Under the pieces are notes generated by a model, which saw nothing but the letters and a program-made list of their open reading frames with translations, did no database searches and was not told the origin of the DNA. 25,194 bases of DNA, from NCBI GenBank assembly GCA_905203765.1, contig CAJKXC010000035.1, forward strand, positions 1 through 25,194. Reading direction: 5' to 3'. The number at the start of each line of letters is the position of its first letter. Position 1 is the stretch's first letter. A program made the translations under genes and the position numbers. The stretch comes from an uncultured Bacteroides sp. (lineage in GTDB: Bacteria; Bacteroidota; Bacteroidia; Bacteroidales; Bacteroidaceae). Below are positions 1 through 9,110 of this stretch, one piece after another.

Positions 1-23
1 GTCCGGGCTTTGCGCATAAAAAA

Positions 24-57
24 AGGTTGTGCCAGCATTTTGACACAACCTCTTTTT
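24..57. terminator. Bidirectional rho-independent terminator
   Basis: An 8-bp perfect stem (AGGTTGTG at 24-31, CACAACCT at 44-51) encloses a 12-nt loop. It has an A-run on its left (18-24) and a T-run on its right (53-57), so it can terminate transcription on both strands. It lies 50 bp past the stop of the minus-strand GH43 gene and probably ends the GH43-GH51-GH43 operon. A plus-strand frame is open from position 2 to a TAA at 17-19, so the hairpin could also end a convergent gene lying left of the window, but five codons are too few to claim one. Confidence 0.8.
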
Positions 58-106
58 CAATCAAACCACACTAACTAACCCTATAAAACGTAATCCGATT
101 TTTAAT

Positions 107-1081
107 TTACCAGATTCCTTCTGTTGTCATTTGAACCCGTTTCATCGTCCCGTCCTGATTATAAAACAAACGGTCTATACAGACTGAACGACGGAAGCTG
201 CCGCCGGTAGGATTGATTCCACCATTATGATATATGAAATACCAATCGCCCTTGAATTCAATGATAGCCTGGTGGTTGGTATTGGAGTTCCCGGCCAGTT
301 CATTCAAGATGCCTTTGTATTCCCAAGGCCCTGCAGCGCTGCGGCTCATGGCATAACATATCTTTTCGGGGAATTCCGAAGCATAGGACAAGTAGTACCA
401 GTCGCCCCGCTTATGCAGCCACGGAGCCTCGGTAAAACGGGGTAAGTCCACCGCAACAATCGGACCGTCCAGTTCTATCATATTCTTTTTCAGTTTGGCA
501 TAGTAGCATTGGCTGTTTCCCCAATACAAGTAGGCTTGTCCGTCATCATCAATAAACACGGTGGGGTCGATGTCGTCCCAATAGCTTTTGCTGCGCTCGG
601 TCGTCATATCATTAGTAATCAGTGCAGAGCCTCTGGCATCCTTAAAGGGGCCGACGGGAGAATCGGACACGGCTACTCCTATTGATTTTCCCGGGATAGT
701 GCTGTGCTCCACCGTTACATACCAGTAGAACTTGCCGTCACGTTCAATCGCCTGGCTCGCCCATGCTTCTCCTTTTGCCCACGAAAAATCCTTCGCTTTC
801 AAAGGAACGGAATGCTCTGTCCAGGTCTTCAGGTCGGAAGAGGAGAATACGCACCATTCATTCAGCAAATAATGCTCTGCCGGGGGCGGACATTCATCAT
901 GTCCGGCATAGATGTACACCTTTCCGTCGTAAACCATTGCACCCGGATCAGCCGTGTATTTATACTTAATAAGCGGATTCCCACCGGCAACAAAAACAGT
1001 ATCCTTTTGTGCCGACAGTTCCATGTGCGGAACTGCCAGCATAAAAGCCATTACCCCAAGAACAGTCTTATATACCTTCAT
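107..1081 (-). CDS. GH43 glycoside hydrolase, probable periplasmic alpha-L-arabinofuranosidase
   Basis: A 324-aa protein with a signal peptide (residues 1-24, ending LSA before Q25) and no lipobox cysteine, so it is probably soluble in the periplasm. It is a single five-bladed beta-propeller GH43 domain with no accessory module. The three expected acidic residues are visible: D45 in TADPGAMVYDG (general base), D172 in DDIDPTVFIDDDG (pKa modulator) and E218 in FTEAPWL (general acid). It starts 5 bp after the stop of the GH51 gene and is the last gene of the operon. From memory it corresponds to BT0369 of B. thetaiotaomicron. By context it should remove arabinofuranosyl side chains or trim arabino-oligosaccharides. 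GH43 also contains xylosidases and other specificities, so the substrate is inferred from the locus. Family confidence is high; exact linkage is not determined. Confidence 0.9.
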   Translation of the reverse strand: MKVYKTVLGVMAFMLAVPHMELSAQKDTVFVAGGNPLIKYKYTADPGAMVYDGKVYIYAGHDECPPPAEHYLLNEWCVFSSSDLKTWTEHSVPLKAKDFSWAKGEAWASQAIERDGKFYWYVTVEHSTIPGKSIGVAVSDSPVGPFKDARGSALITNDMTTERSKSYWDDIDPTVFIDDDGQAYLYWGNSQCYYAKLKKNMIELDGPIVAVDLPRFTEAPWLHKRGDWYYLSYASEFPEKICYAMSRSAAGPWEYKGILNELAGNSNTNHQAIIEFKGDWYFIYHNGGINPTGGSFRRSVCIDRLFYNQDGTMKRVQMTTEGIW

Positions 1082-1086
1082 TGCTC

Positions 1087-3066
1087 TTATTTTTTAAGGA
1101 TATAAACAGCAAATGTGTTCGGTTCAATCTCAACATCCAAAGCCTGTCCGTCTATCGCCAGCGATGTTTCTTGTGGAGTGATGGCAGCAGGGTTTTCAAG
1201 CGTATTATCCTTGTCCATGTCCACGGAACTGAGTTTGATGCAACGCGCGGCAGAGAAGGTTTCTTTTTTCTTCATCCCGTCGAACTTTAAAGACAGCGGC
1301 TGGGGCTTGTCGGAAGTATTGGCTACTTTCACAATAATTTCATTCGTACCTTTATCCAATACGGCACTGGCAAACAGTCCATTCTGTCCTTCGGCACCGG
1401 TAACCGGCTTTTTGTCCATCGTCAGGGGAAGTACGTGGGTACCTTTATACATGCCATAAAGTTGCTGTACATAATAGCTCACCGTGCGCACGGAATTCAT
1501 GTTATCGAACCAAATCATGTCCGGACGCCATTGCCATCCTTCTACATGGGCAAAGAGCGGAGCATAGGTAGCCATATGCACAATATCGGCATTCCGTTCC
1601 AGTCCGGTCATAAATGCAGCTTCCAGCAATGAGGCGTGGAAGTGGTTCCACTTCTTGCCTCTGCCGTGGCAGGCATATTCTCCGGCAAACACTTTCGGAC
1701 CTTTGCGGTCATAGTTATCATAGCGTGCACCCTGGCTGAGGAACCATGTTTCGGGACGATAGAAATGTTCGTCAACCAAATCGGCTTTCAGGCGTTTCAT
1801 CTCCGGCCAAAGGTAGTTGAACTGTTCCCCTTCGGAATCGGGACCCGAACTACCCACAATCTTTATTTCGGGATATGCCTTGCGGATGGCGCTGACAAAC
1901 GGTTCCAAGTGTTCGGGATATTCCTTGCCCCATTGCTCGTTGCCAATACCGATCAGTTTCAGGTTGAACGGCGCCGGATGTCCCATATCGGCACGCAGTT
2001 TTCCCCATTTTGTATCGGTGCTGCCATTGGCAAACTCAATCAGGTCGAGTGCATCCTGGATATAAAAGTCCAGATCGCAAACAGCTACATGGGCATCCGC
2101 ATCCGAGTTCTGGAACTGGCAAGCCAGCCCGCAGCTCAATACCGGCAGCGGCTCTGCACCGATTTCCTCGGAAAGCTGGAAGAACTCATAAAAGCCCAGG
2201 CCGTAACTCTGATAGTAATCGGGGAAGAAACGGTGTGGGAAAGTATATTGCCAACGGTTTTCATTCAAAGGACGGTTCTCTACCGGTCCTACCGAGTTCT
2301 TCCAATTATAGCGGGTAGCCAGGTCGGTACCTTCTACAATACATCCGCCGGGAAAGCGGAAAACTCCCGGCTTTATGTCAGCCAAAGCCTGTGCCAAATC
2401 CTTGCGGAGACCGTTTTCATGTCCTTTCCAAGTATCGACGGGAAAGAGGGAGACATGCTCCAAATCGACTGTTTGGGGAGAAGCAAGGAAAATACGAAGC
2501 ACAGCTTTCGGGTCTGTTACCTCGGGCTTCAAAATCACCTGGTACTTTTTCCACTCTTTAGAATCGATTGTCAAGTTCTGGGTGGCAAAGGCTTGCTGCT
2601 CGCCCATAGACTTGGTATCGACCAACTCTATACGGATTTTACCGGCTACCCCGCCTTCCGGGATACGCGCCCATACGGAAAAACGGTATTCAGCCCCCTT
2701 CTTCACACCGATGCCGAAGAAGCCTTCGTTATCCAGTCCGGTTTGCTTATGCGGATGGCCGGCATTGGATAAACGTACATAATGAGGATTCTTGTCGAAA
2801 GGACCGTCATCCATCACGGTAACTTTGCCGAATGCCTTCCAGCCCATCAAGTGCTGCGGAAACTCAAAAGAGCGGTTCTTCACCAGCTCGGCATACAAGC
2901 CGCCATCGGCTGCATAGTTAATATCTTCAAAGAAAAGCCCGTACATAGTGGGCTGTATCTCTGCTCCCTGTTTCTTGGTTTGTACCACCAATTCGTTAGT
3001 CTGCGCTTGGAGCGTCATGCCCGTAGCCAGGGCTAACGCTGCTAATAATCCAGTGTATCTTTTCAT
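1087..3066 (-). CDS. GH51 alpha-L-arabinofuranosidase
   Basis: A 659-aa retaining arabinofuranosidase with a signal peptide (about residues 1-22, ending LQAQ) and no lipobox, hence periplasmic. Residues about 70-210 form a beta-sandwich, carbohydrate-binding-like insert (WKAFGKVTVMDDG ... YRFSVWARIP). The TIM barrel follows: GVFRFPGGCIVEG at 235-246, acid/base E377 in IGIGNEQWG and nucleophile E463 in VFAGEYACHG. A C-terminal beta domain (about 545-659) ends the protein. It releases terminal L-arabinose from arabinan oligosaccharides and side chains. It sits between two GH43 genes, 24 bp after the upstream stop and 5 bp before the next start, so the three are co-transcribed. From memory it matches BT0368. 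Every expected catalytic residue is intact, and length is typical for GH51 proteins with the N-terminal sandwich insert. Confidence 0.95.
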   Translation of the reverse strand: MKRYTGLLAALALATGMTLQAQTNELVVQTKKQGAEIQPTMYGLFFEDINYAADGGLYAELVKNRSFEFPQHLMGWKAFGKVTVMDDGPFDKNPHYVRLSNAGHPHKQTGLDNEGFFGIGVKKGAEYRFSVWARIPEGGVAGKIRIELVDTKSMGEQQAFATQNLTIDSKEWKKYQVILKPEVTDPKAVLRIFLASPQTVDLEHVSLFPVDTWKGHENGLRKDLAQALADIKPGVFRFPGGCIVEGTDLATRYNWKNSVGPVENRPLNENRWQYTFPHRFFPDYYQSYGLGFYEFFQLSEEIGAEPLPVLSCGLACQFQNSDADAHVAVCDLDFYIQDALDLIEFANGSTDTKWGKLRADMGHPAPFNLKLIGIGNEQWGKEYPEHLEPFVSAIRKAYPEIKIVGSSGPDSEGEQFNYLWPEMKRLKADLVDEHFYRPETWFLSQGARYDNYDRKGPKVFAGEYACHGRGKKWNHFHASLLEAAFMTGLERNADIVHMATYAPLFAHVEGWQWRPDMIWFDNMNSVRTVSYYVQQLYGMYKGTHVLPLTMDKKPVTGAEGQNGLFASAVLDKGTNEIIVKVANTSDKPQPLSLKFDGMKKKETFSAARCIKLSSVDMDKDNTLENPAAITPQETSLAIDGQALDVEIEPNTFAVYILKK

Positions 3067-3090
3067 GGTTTTAATAATATATTTATGTGA

Positions 3091-4578
3091 TTATTTAATT
3101 CTCTTTCCCCATACAGAACGTCCACGGGCATCCAATCCGGTAAATAGGACGGTTTCCGTCTCGTTTTCCCAATCATGCCCTGCAAAGATAACCAAATTCT
3201 TCACGGTATCTCCTTCGAGCACCAACTGCAAGGACTGTTTTGCTTCCGCAAATTCCCAATGCCCTTTATCATTTCCTAACGAACCGCCTTTTTGCAAATT
3301 CAAGGGTTGCGACTGGTTCCACTCTTCTGAGAGCAGTTCACCTTCCCCCCACATGATTTGCCCGGCTTCCAACTGACGCTCATACAAGGGTTCCTGTACA
3401 CGGATAATCTCCCACTCACCTACCATATCGGCGGTAGTGAATTTCCCGGGCTTACTGCCGGCATAACGTTCGGGCGATACAACGGGCCAACCGTCTTCCG
3501 TAAAGAACACCTGGCGTACATGAAGGTCCATCATCTGGTTATTGGGTGAAAGACGCCCTTGGTGCACCATAAAATATTGTCCGTCGTCCGAAGTGAACAC
3601 TCCGCAGTGTCCCGTACCTGCCCAGCCCGGATGATTCTTGAAACGGTAAGGAGCGGTAAGGATAGGGAAATTATTCGTAGTATCTTTCAGTTCTTTGCCG
3701 AAGAAGTCGGTAAACGGGCCTTCCGGCTTGTCCGACCGTCCGACGCGTACATTGTAGGTTGTCATCAACGGGTCGTATGAAGCAAACAGGTAATATTGGT
3801 TCAATTGGGGATTGTACACAATCTCAGGTGCTTCCAGATTATCTTTCTGATAATTGGCGCGACGGGCTACCAGATGTCCTTTATCACCTTCCGTCTGAGG
3901 AAGTCCGGTAGCAGGATTCAGCTCCACGCAATACAGGCCGCCGAAGAATGAACCGTAGTGCATCCACCACTTCCCATCCACAGGGCTGACAATAACAGTA
4001 GGGTCAATAGCATTCATAGGAGTGGCATCATCCGTTTTGACCACACACCCTACCTGCGTCCAGGGCCCTTCGGGAGAGTCCGACTCGGCAAGTCCTATAT
4101 AAGAAGTTTTCCGCCCGAAGGCCGAAACGCAGAAATATAATCTGTATTTAGTACCGGAAGGAATAATATAAGGAGCCCAGATATTGGTTGCCCCATGTCC
4201 CCCGGCATGAGTTCTCACCCATTGAACAGCTTCTTGCGGTATCTCAGGAAATGCCCAACCGAGGAACTCCCAATGAACGAGGTCTTTGGAACGACGCACC
4301 TGTATATAGCCCAACGGCACTCCTTCTTTTTCCGCCTCTTTACGGTTCTCCTTATAGATAGCATCCGTGGAATACATATAATAATAGTCGCCCAACTTGC
4401 GGCATGACGGGTCGTGCACATTGTAAGTGCCCCACGATTGATAGTCTTTCATGGAAGATAATCCGGTGTAATCATCCTGCCAGGGATTGGGCGATGCAAC
4501 CGGAGTAAACGCAGATGGAGTGCAGCAGGCCAATAAACCGCCCGCCAGTAAAACGGCAATGTATAACAGTCTTTTCAT
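3091..4578 (-). CDS. GH43 endo-alpha-1,5-L-arabinanase-type lipoprotein
   Basis: A 495-aa protein when started at the ATG at 4578. An in-frame ATG at 4596 would add six residues that spoil the signal peptide and lies within a few bases of the predicted transcription start. The signal peptide MKRLLYIAVLLAGGLLAC has a lipobox with C18, followed by CTPSAF, which lacks the acidic surface-export residues. Numbered from 4578, the GH43 residues are D56 (NVHDPS), D192 (NAIDPT) and E249 (NLEAPEIVYN). GTGHCGVF resembles the calcium/active-site histidine segment of endo-arabinanases. The tail (about 385-495, GEWEIIRVQEP ... GRSVWGKRI) resembles the beta-barrel C-terminal domain of long extracellular arabinanases. 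First gene of the operon, probably BT0367-like. Endo action is inferred from these features and the locus; inner-face anchoring is inferred from the missing export residues. Confidence 0.9.
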   Translation of the reverse strand: MKRLLYIAVLLAGGLLACCTPSAFTPVASPNPWQDDYTGLSSMKDYQSWGTYNVHDPSCRKLGDYYYMYSTDAIYKENRKEAEKEGVPLGYIQVRRSKDLVHWEFLGWAFPEIPQEAVQWVRTHAGGHGATNIWAPYIIPSGTKYRLYFCVSAFGRKTSYIGLAESDSPEGPWTQVGCVVKTDDATPMNAIDPTVIVSPVDGKWWMHYGSFFGGLYCVELNPATGLPQTEGDKGHLVARRANYQKDNLEAPEIVYNPQLNQYYLFASYDPLMTTYNVRVGRSDKPEGPFTDFFGKELKDTTNNFPILTAPYRFKNHPGWAGTGHCGVFTSDDGQYFMVHQGRLSPNNQMMDLHVRQVFFTEDGWPVVSPERYAGSKPGKFTTADMVGEWEIIRVQEPLYERQLEAGQIMWGEGELLSEEWNQSQPLNLQKGGSLGNDKGHWEFAEAKQSLQLVLEGDTVKNLVIFAGHDWENETETVLFTGLDARGRSVWGKRIK

Positions 4579-4605
4579 AATATCAGTAAATATCAAATGA
4601 TGTCA

Positions 4606-4634
4606 CAAAAATACGCCAAGTCTAAGTATTGAAA
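4606..4634 (-). promoter_or_regulatory. Promoter of the GH43-GH51-GH43 operon
   Basis: Read on the minus strand, TATTTTTG (4613-4606) fits the Bacteroides -7 consensus TAnnTTTG exactly. A TTTC (4634-4631) stands 17 bp upstream in the -33 position. This predicts transcription starting near 4599 and a leader of about 20 nt before the ATG at 4578. The paired operator boxes at 4635-4665 abut the -33 region, as expected for an activator-dependent promoter. Matched by eye, not mapped. Confidence 0.6.
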
Positions 4635-4665
4635 GGTGGATAAATGGACTTTTAAGGTGGACAAT
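4635..4665 (-). promoter_or_regulatory. Paired operator boxes, likely HTCS binding site
   Basis: On the minus strand the boxes are ATTGTCCACC (4665-4656) and TTTATCCACC (4644-4635). They are direct repeats whose starts are 21 bp apart, two helical turns. The proximal box ends 21 bp before the -7 element. The same two boxes with the same 21-bp period occur before susC at 9111-9141. AraC-type DNA-binding domains of HTCS proteins bind direct repeats as dimers, so this is the probable target of the adjacent regulator. The assignment to HTCS is inference. Confidence 0.65.
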
Positions 4666-4699
4666 CAGACAATCGGCAGAAAAAGCCCACGGAATTCGA

Positions 4700-4729
4700 T
4701 TTACAATTACAAGGATTCTATTAACTTTG
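4700..4729 (+). promoter_or_regulatory. Promoter of the HTCS gene
   Basis: TAACTTTG (4722-4729) is an exact TAnnTTTG -7 element, with TTTA (4700-4703) 18 bp upstream as a -33 element. Transcription is predicted near 4736, so the ATG at 4727 lies inside the promoter and cannot be the translation start, which supports 4751. No TCCACC box lies next to this promoter, which fits constitutive low expression of the sensor. Confidence 0.6.
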
Positions 4730-4750
4730 CTTTCACTAATACGGAATGAT

Positions 4751-7700
4751 ATGAAAAGACACACCCTACTATACCTTATTATATATATCATAATAAGTAT
4801 CTCTCCGCTCAGGGCGCAAGAATCTTTTGCCGACCGGTATAACGTGACCTATATCACCATGAACGAGGGGCTACCCCACAACTTCATCGACAATATCTAC
4901 AAGGACAGCCGGGGATTCCTCTGGATATCCATGGCAGGCGGCGGACTTTCCAGATACGACGGGTACGAATTTATCAACTTTACCCCAAGTACCCCGCATT
5001 GCAAACTCAAAAGCAACTTCATACGCAATGTCTACGAAGACAGTTTTCAACGGCTTTGGATTGTATCGGAAGGCGGAACGGACATTATCGACCTTTCAAC
5101 CATGCAGCCGGTTGTCCCCTATGACGCGCAAGGACAGCTTGCCGACCTCATCAACCAACCCGCCACACACGTGATACAGGATACGCAGAAATGCATCTGG
5201 CTGCATTGCGGCAAACGGCTTCATCGAATCTCCTTCAACGATAAAGGCGATGTTGAAGCAATCCGTTCACTGGACGTTCCCGATCTGTTTCAGAATGACG
5301 TCATCTTCAAAGATATAGACGGTGACGGAAAAGTATGGATCGGGCTAAATGGCAGATTATGCAAGGTAGGCGTAGCTGCGAACGGTGAACTGGAAAGTAT
5401 ACCGGTGGCAGATTGCCTGACATTTAGCCTGGATACCTACTTCAGCGATTTCATAACCAAAGAGGATGAGATATGGATATCGACCAGCCTCGGATTATAT
5501 CGGTACAATAAGAACGAGAATATCGTCAAACGGTATGAGTATAATCCCAATGACCCGCACTCTCTTTCACAGAACTATCTGACCAGCCTTGCCATTACAA
5601 ACGACAAGCAATTGATGATAGCCAGCCTCAAAGGAATCAACATCTATAATCCCATCAAAGATAACTTCGAGCGTATAGGAGACCAATACTCCAATACCGG
5701 AACCAGCCTATTGAACAGCAACTTCATCAACTGCATCGCCATAGAAGGCCAGCATATCTGGATAGGCACAGAAAGCAGAGGCCTCAACAAACTGTCCCCC
5801 AAGCGTCTGTCCATACAGAATTATCTGAATGACACCAAAAATCCCCTGACTCTGTCGCACAATCCGGTCAATGCCATTTACGAAGACCATGACGGGAACC
5901 TTTGGGTAGGAACGGTAGAAGGCGGATTGAACCGGAAGGAGCCGGGAAGCGACAGCTTTACCCACTATACTTCGGAAAACGGCTCGCTCAGCCATAACTC
6001 TGTCAGTGCCCTCACCGCCGACCCGCAAGGCCGCTTATGGGTAGGCACCTGGGGAGGCGGCATCAATCTTCTGGAGTTAAAAAATCCCCGGCACTTGTTG
6101 GAAGTCATGTCACCGGAAAGTGAAGGCAACTTCCCTATCTACTTTATCGGCGCACTCGCCTACGATTCAATAAACAACGGAATGTGGATAGGAGCCAATG
6201 AAGGCGTTTTCTTCTATGATATGGAAAAACAAAAGATCCTGTCCCCCTTGGCGAATCATGTTTCTGAAAATATCCGTGGAAGCATCGGCTCTATTATAGA
6301 TAAGGACGGGAACCTATGGATAGGCTGCCTGGAAGGTGTCTACATTATAGACCTTCATTCCCGCGCCAACGGTGTTTTCCAGTACCGGCATCTTAAATAC
6401 AAACTGGATGAACCGGAATCCGGATTAATAGAGAAGATTTGTTGCTTCTATGAAGCAGCAGACGGTACGCTATGGTTAGGCAGCAATAGCTATGGCATCT
6501 ACAAACGGGTGACAGACGAACAGGGAAAGGAGCATTTTATCTCTTACACTACCGCGCAGGGATTGCCCAATAACAGCATACGCAGTATCCTGGAAGACAA
6601 CAAAGGCTATTTATGGATAGCCACCAACAACGGACTCTCCCGCTTTCATCCGGCAGAGAACCATTTCATTAACTATACCCAACAAGACGGACTTGCCGAC
6701 ACACAGTTTTACTGGAATGCCGCCTATCGTTCGGCTCACAGCAAGCTTTACTTCGGCACTGTGGCAGGGCTGGTAGCTATTGAATCCGAACTGCCCTCTG
6801 TATCCACTCAGCCTGCCCAAGTACGCTTCACCCGATTGAAAGTGGGAAACGAGGAAATACTCCCCGGCAGCAGACTGCTGCCACTGGATATCTCCGTTAC
6901 CAAGGAAATCAGCATCCACGAGCGTGAGAAATCCTTTTCGCTGGAATTCTCCGCCCTCAACTTTGCCCCCGATGACGCAGCAACCTATAGTTACCGGCTC
7001 CTGGGGTTTGATAAGAAATGGATACAAGTGCCCAATGACAGGCGGTTTGCCAGTTACACCAATCTCTCCCCCGGCACCTATACCCTGCAGGTAAAATATA
7101 CTCCGTACAACGGAGAAAAGGAAGAGCAGGTTACCGAACTGAAGATTACGATCAAGCCTTATTTCTACAAGACAATCTGGTTTGTACTGTTGGTCATTGT
7201 CCTCGCCTCGCTCATCGTATGGCAATTCTACCAATGGCGCATCCATAACCTGAAACACCAGAAAGAACTCCTGCACCGCAAAGTGGAGCAGCGTACCCAC
7301 GAACTCAACGAGCAAAAACAATTACTGGAGAAACAAACCGAAGAATTGTCACGCCAGAACCAAACGTTGAAACAGCAGAATGAAAAGATTACCCGGCAGA
7401 AAGTGCAGTTGGCGCGAATGGCACGAAAGGTGCAGGAACTGACTTTGGACAAGATCTCTTTCTTCACTAATATCACACACGAGTTCCGCACACCGATTAC
7501 GCTGATAATCGGCCCGATAGAGCGCGCACTGAAACTAAGCTACAACCCGCAGGTTATCGAGCAATTACACTTTGTAGAGCGCAACTCCAAATATCTGCTG
7601 TCACTCGTCAATCAGCTTATGGACTTCCGTAAGGTAGAATCGGGCAAGCTGGATATAGTCAAGACCAGGAACAACTTCCTGAAATTCGTCGACGAACTGC

Positions 7701-9001
7701 TCACCCCGTTCGTAGTCTTTGCCCAGGAACGGAATATCGTGCTGAAGCGTTTTTACCGGATGTCCTCACCGGAGATCTCCTATGATGAAGAAGCGATGCA
7801 CAAAGTATTGACCAACCTGCTGAGCAATGCCATCAAATTTACGCCCAACGGCGGAAACGTATCTTTGTTCGTAGCCCTGTTGCCACCTGCCGATGACCGC
7901 AAATCCACGCTTTACATCTGCATCAGCGATACCGGCGGCGGCATTCCCGATGATGATATCAGCAAGATTTTCAACCGGTTCTATCAGTCGAAAGGACAAA
8001 CCAACTATCCTATGTACGGACAGACGGGAAGCGGTATCGGGCTTTACCTGTGCAAACGTATCGTACAAATGCATGGCGGCGAAATCCATGCCCGGAATAA
8101 CCATGTTGCAGGCTGTTCGCTGCGCATTCTCCTGCCCGTAACCCCGGAAGACAGCACTACGGGGACAATAGCCGAAAGCAATCCGCAGATTGCGGTTGCC
8201 GATACGGTACAAACATCCGAAACTGCGGGGAAAGGCTTGTCCATTCTGGTCGTAGAAGACAATGCGGATATGCGCGGATATATCCATTCCATTCTGCGGG
8301 ACAAATACAACGTGCTTGAAGCCGCCCACGGCGCGGAAGCCCTGAATATACTGAACTCGCATGCCGTAGACTTTATCATCAGCGACCTGATGATGCCCGT
8401 AATGGACGGCATCGAACTGTCCCGCCGGGTAAAGGAGAACTTCGCTATCTCTCACATTCCTTTCCTCATGCTGACTGCCAAGACATCGCAGGAGTCCCGT
8501 CTGGAAAGTTACCGCACGGGAGTAGACGAATATCTGCTGAAACCCTTTGACGAGACGCTGCTGCTTACACGCATAGAGAATATCCTTGAAAACCGCAAGC
8601 GCTATCAGAAGAAGTTTGCCATGGCAATGGATGTAGACGTCCTGAATATGGAAGAAGAATCGGGTGACAAGAAATTCCTCAACCGCATTATGGATGTCAT
8701 TAAGGAGAATTACAAAAACTCCTATTTTGAAGTCAGCGATTTCTGCGAAGCGGCGGGTGTGAGCAAGAGCCTGCTGAACAAAAAGTTGCAGAGCCTCGTC
8801 GGGCAGTCTGCCGGACAGTTCATACGAAACTACCGCCTGAACATTGCCCGCGAACTGTTGCTGAAAAACCGGGAGAATAAAAGTATGAACATTGCGGAGA
8901 TTGCTTATGAAGTGGGATTCAACGACCCCAAATACTTCACCAGGTGCTTCACCAAATACTTTAATATAACACCGAGCTCACTGCTTAATGAGGAAGAATA
9001 G
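4751..9001 (+). CDS. Hybrid two-component system (HTCS) regulator of arabinan utilisation
   Basis: A 1416-aa inner-membrane protein that joins sensor kinase and response regulator. Order (numbered from 4751): signal peptide (1-23, ISPLRAQ); periplasmic sensor of repeated Reg_prop propeller blades (about 30-720; repeated WIG/LWIA and GGGL-type motifs); Y_Y_Y domain (about 735-800); one membrane span (809-829); a glutamine-rich coiled coil; HisKA with H910 in THEFRTP; HATPase with N1026, the G1 box at about 1060 (DTGGGIPDDD) and GSGIGL; a receiver with phospho-acceptor D1212 in SDLMMPVMDG; and a C-terminal AraC-type helix-turn-helix (about 1310-1416). All catalytic motifs are intact. By family and position (BT0366-like) it senses arabino-oligosaccharides in the periplasm and activates both flanking operons. 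The ligand is inferred. The upstream ATG at 4727 overlaps the promoter and is rejected. Confidence 0.95.
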   Translation: MKRHTLLYLIIYIIISISPLRAQESFADRYNVTYITMNEGLPHNFIDNIYKDSRGFLWISMAGGGLSRYDGYEFINFTPSTPHCKLKSNFIRNVYEDSFQRLWIVSEGGTDIIDLSTMQPVVPYDAQGQLADLINQPATHVIQDTQKCIWLHCGKRLHRISFNDKGDVEAIRSLDVPDLFQNDVIFKDIDGDGKVWIGLNGRLCKVGVAANGELESIPVADCLTFSLDTYFSDFITKEDEIWISTSLGLYRYNKNENIVKRYEYNPNDPHSLSQNYLTSLAITNDKQLMIASLKGINIYNPIKDNFERIGDQYSNTGTSLLNSNFINCIAIEGQHIWIGTESRGLNKLSPKRLSIQNYLNDTKNPLTLSHNPVNAIYEDHDGNLWVGTVEGGLNRKEPGSDSFTHYTSENGSLSHNSVSALTADPQGRLWVGTWGGGINLLELKNPRHLLEVMSPESEGNFPIYFIGALAYDSINNGMWIGANEGVFFYDMEKQKILSPLANHVSENIRGSIGSIIDKDGNLWIGCLEGVYIIDLHSRANGVFQYRHLKYKLDEPESGLIEKICCFYEAADGTLWLGSNSYGIYKRVTDEQGKEHFISYTTAQGLPNNSIRSILEDNKGYLWIATNNGLSRFHPAENHFINYTQQDGLADTQFYWNAAYRSAHSKLYFGTVAGLVAIESELPSVSTQPAQVRFTRLKVGNEEILPGSRLLPLDISVTKEISIHEREKSFSLEFSALNFAPDDAATYSYRLLGFDKKWIQVPNDRRFASYTNLSPGTYTLQVKYTPYNGEKEEQVTELKITIKPYFYKTIWFVLLVIVLASLIVWQFYQWRIHNLKHQKELLHRKVEQRTHELNEQKQLLEKQTEELSRQNQTLKQQNEKITRQKVQLARMARKVQELTLDKISFFTNITHEFRTPITLIIGPIERALKLSYNPQVIEQLHFVERNSKYLLSLVNQLMDFRKVESGKLDIVKTRNNFLKFVDELLTPFVVFAQERNIVLKRFYRMSSPEISYDEEAMHKVLTNLLSNAIKFTPNGGNVSLFVALLPPADDRKSTLYICISDTGGGIPDDDISKIFNRFYQSKGQTNYPMYGQTGSGIGLYLCKRIVQMHGGEIHARNNHVAGCSLRILLPVTPEDSTTGTIAESNPQIAVADTVQTSETAGKGLSILVVEDNADMRGYIHSILRDKYNVLEAAHGAEALNILNSHAVDFIISDLMMPVMDGIELSRRVKENFAISHIPFLMLTAKTSQESRLESYRTGVDEYLLKPFDETLLLTRIENILENRKRYQKKFAMAMDVDVLNMEEESGDKKFLNRIMDVIKENYKNSYFEVSDFCEAAGVSKSLLNKKLQSLVGQSAGQFIRNYRLNIARELLLKNRENKSMNIAEIAYEVGFNDPKYFTRCFTKYFNITPSSLLNEEE

Positions 9002-9023
9002 TCTTGCCTCGGAGAGAATACTC

Positions 9024-9063
9024 TTTACCCCTGTATGTAAACGACGTTACATACAGGGGTAAA
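9024..9063. terminator. 17-bp perfect hairpin after the HTCS gene
   Basis: TTTACCCCTGTATGTAA (9024-9040) pairs with its exact complement at 9047-9063 around a 6-nt loop, 22 bp after the HTCS stop. On the plus strand the stem is followed by A-rich sequence instead of a T-run, so it is not a textbook intrinsic terminator. It most likely stabilises the 3' end or ends HTCS transcription before the susC promoter. Confidence 0.6.
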
Positions 9064-9110
9064 AACAATAAACCCGCACAATAAACTGTATTTTCTACAC
9101 TTAAAACTCG

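Noticed and set aside
1..19. Possible end of a convergent plus-strand gene with TAA at 17-19
   Set aside because: Only five codons are visible. The bidirectional terminator just after it fits the idea but does not prove it.
1636..2772. A 378-codon plus-strand open frame opposite the GH51 gene
   Set aside because: It is a shadow of an intact GH51 reading frame, with no family resemblance and no promoter or start context.
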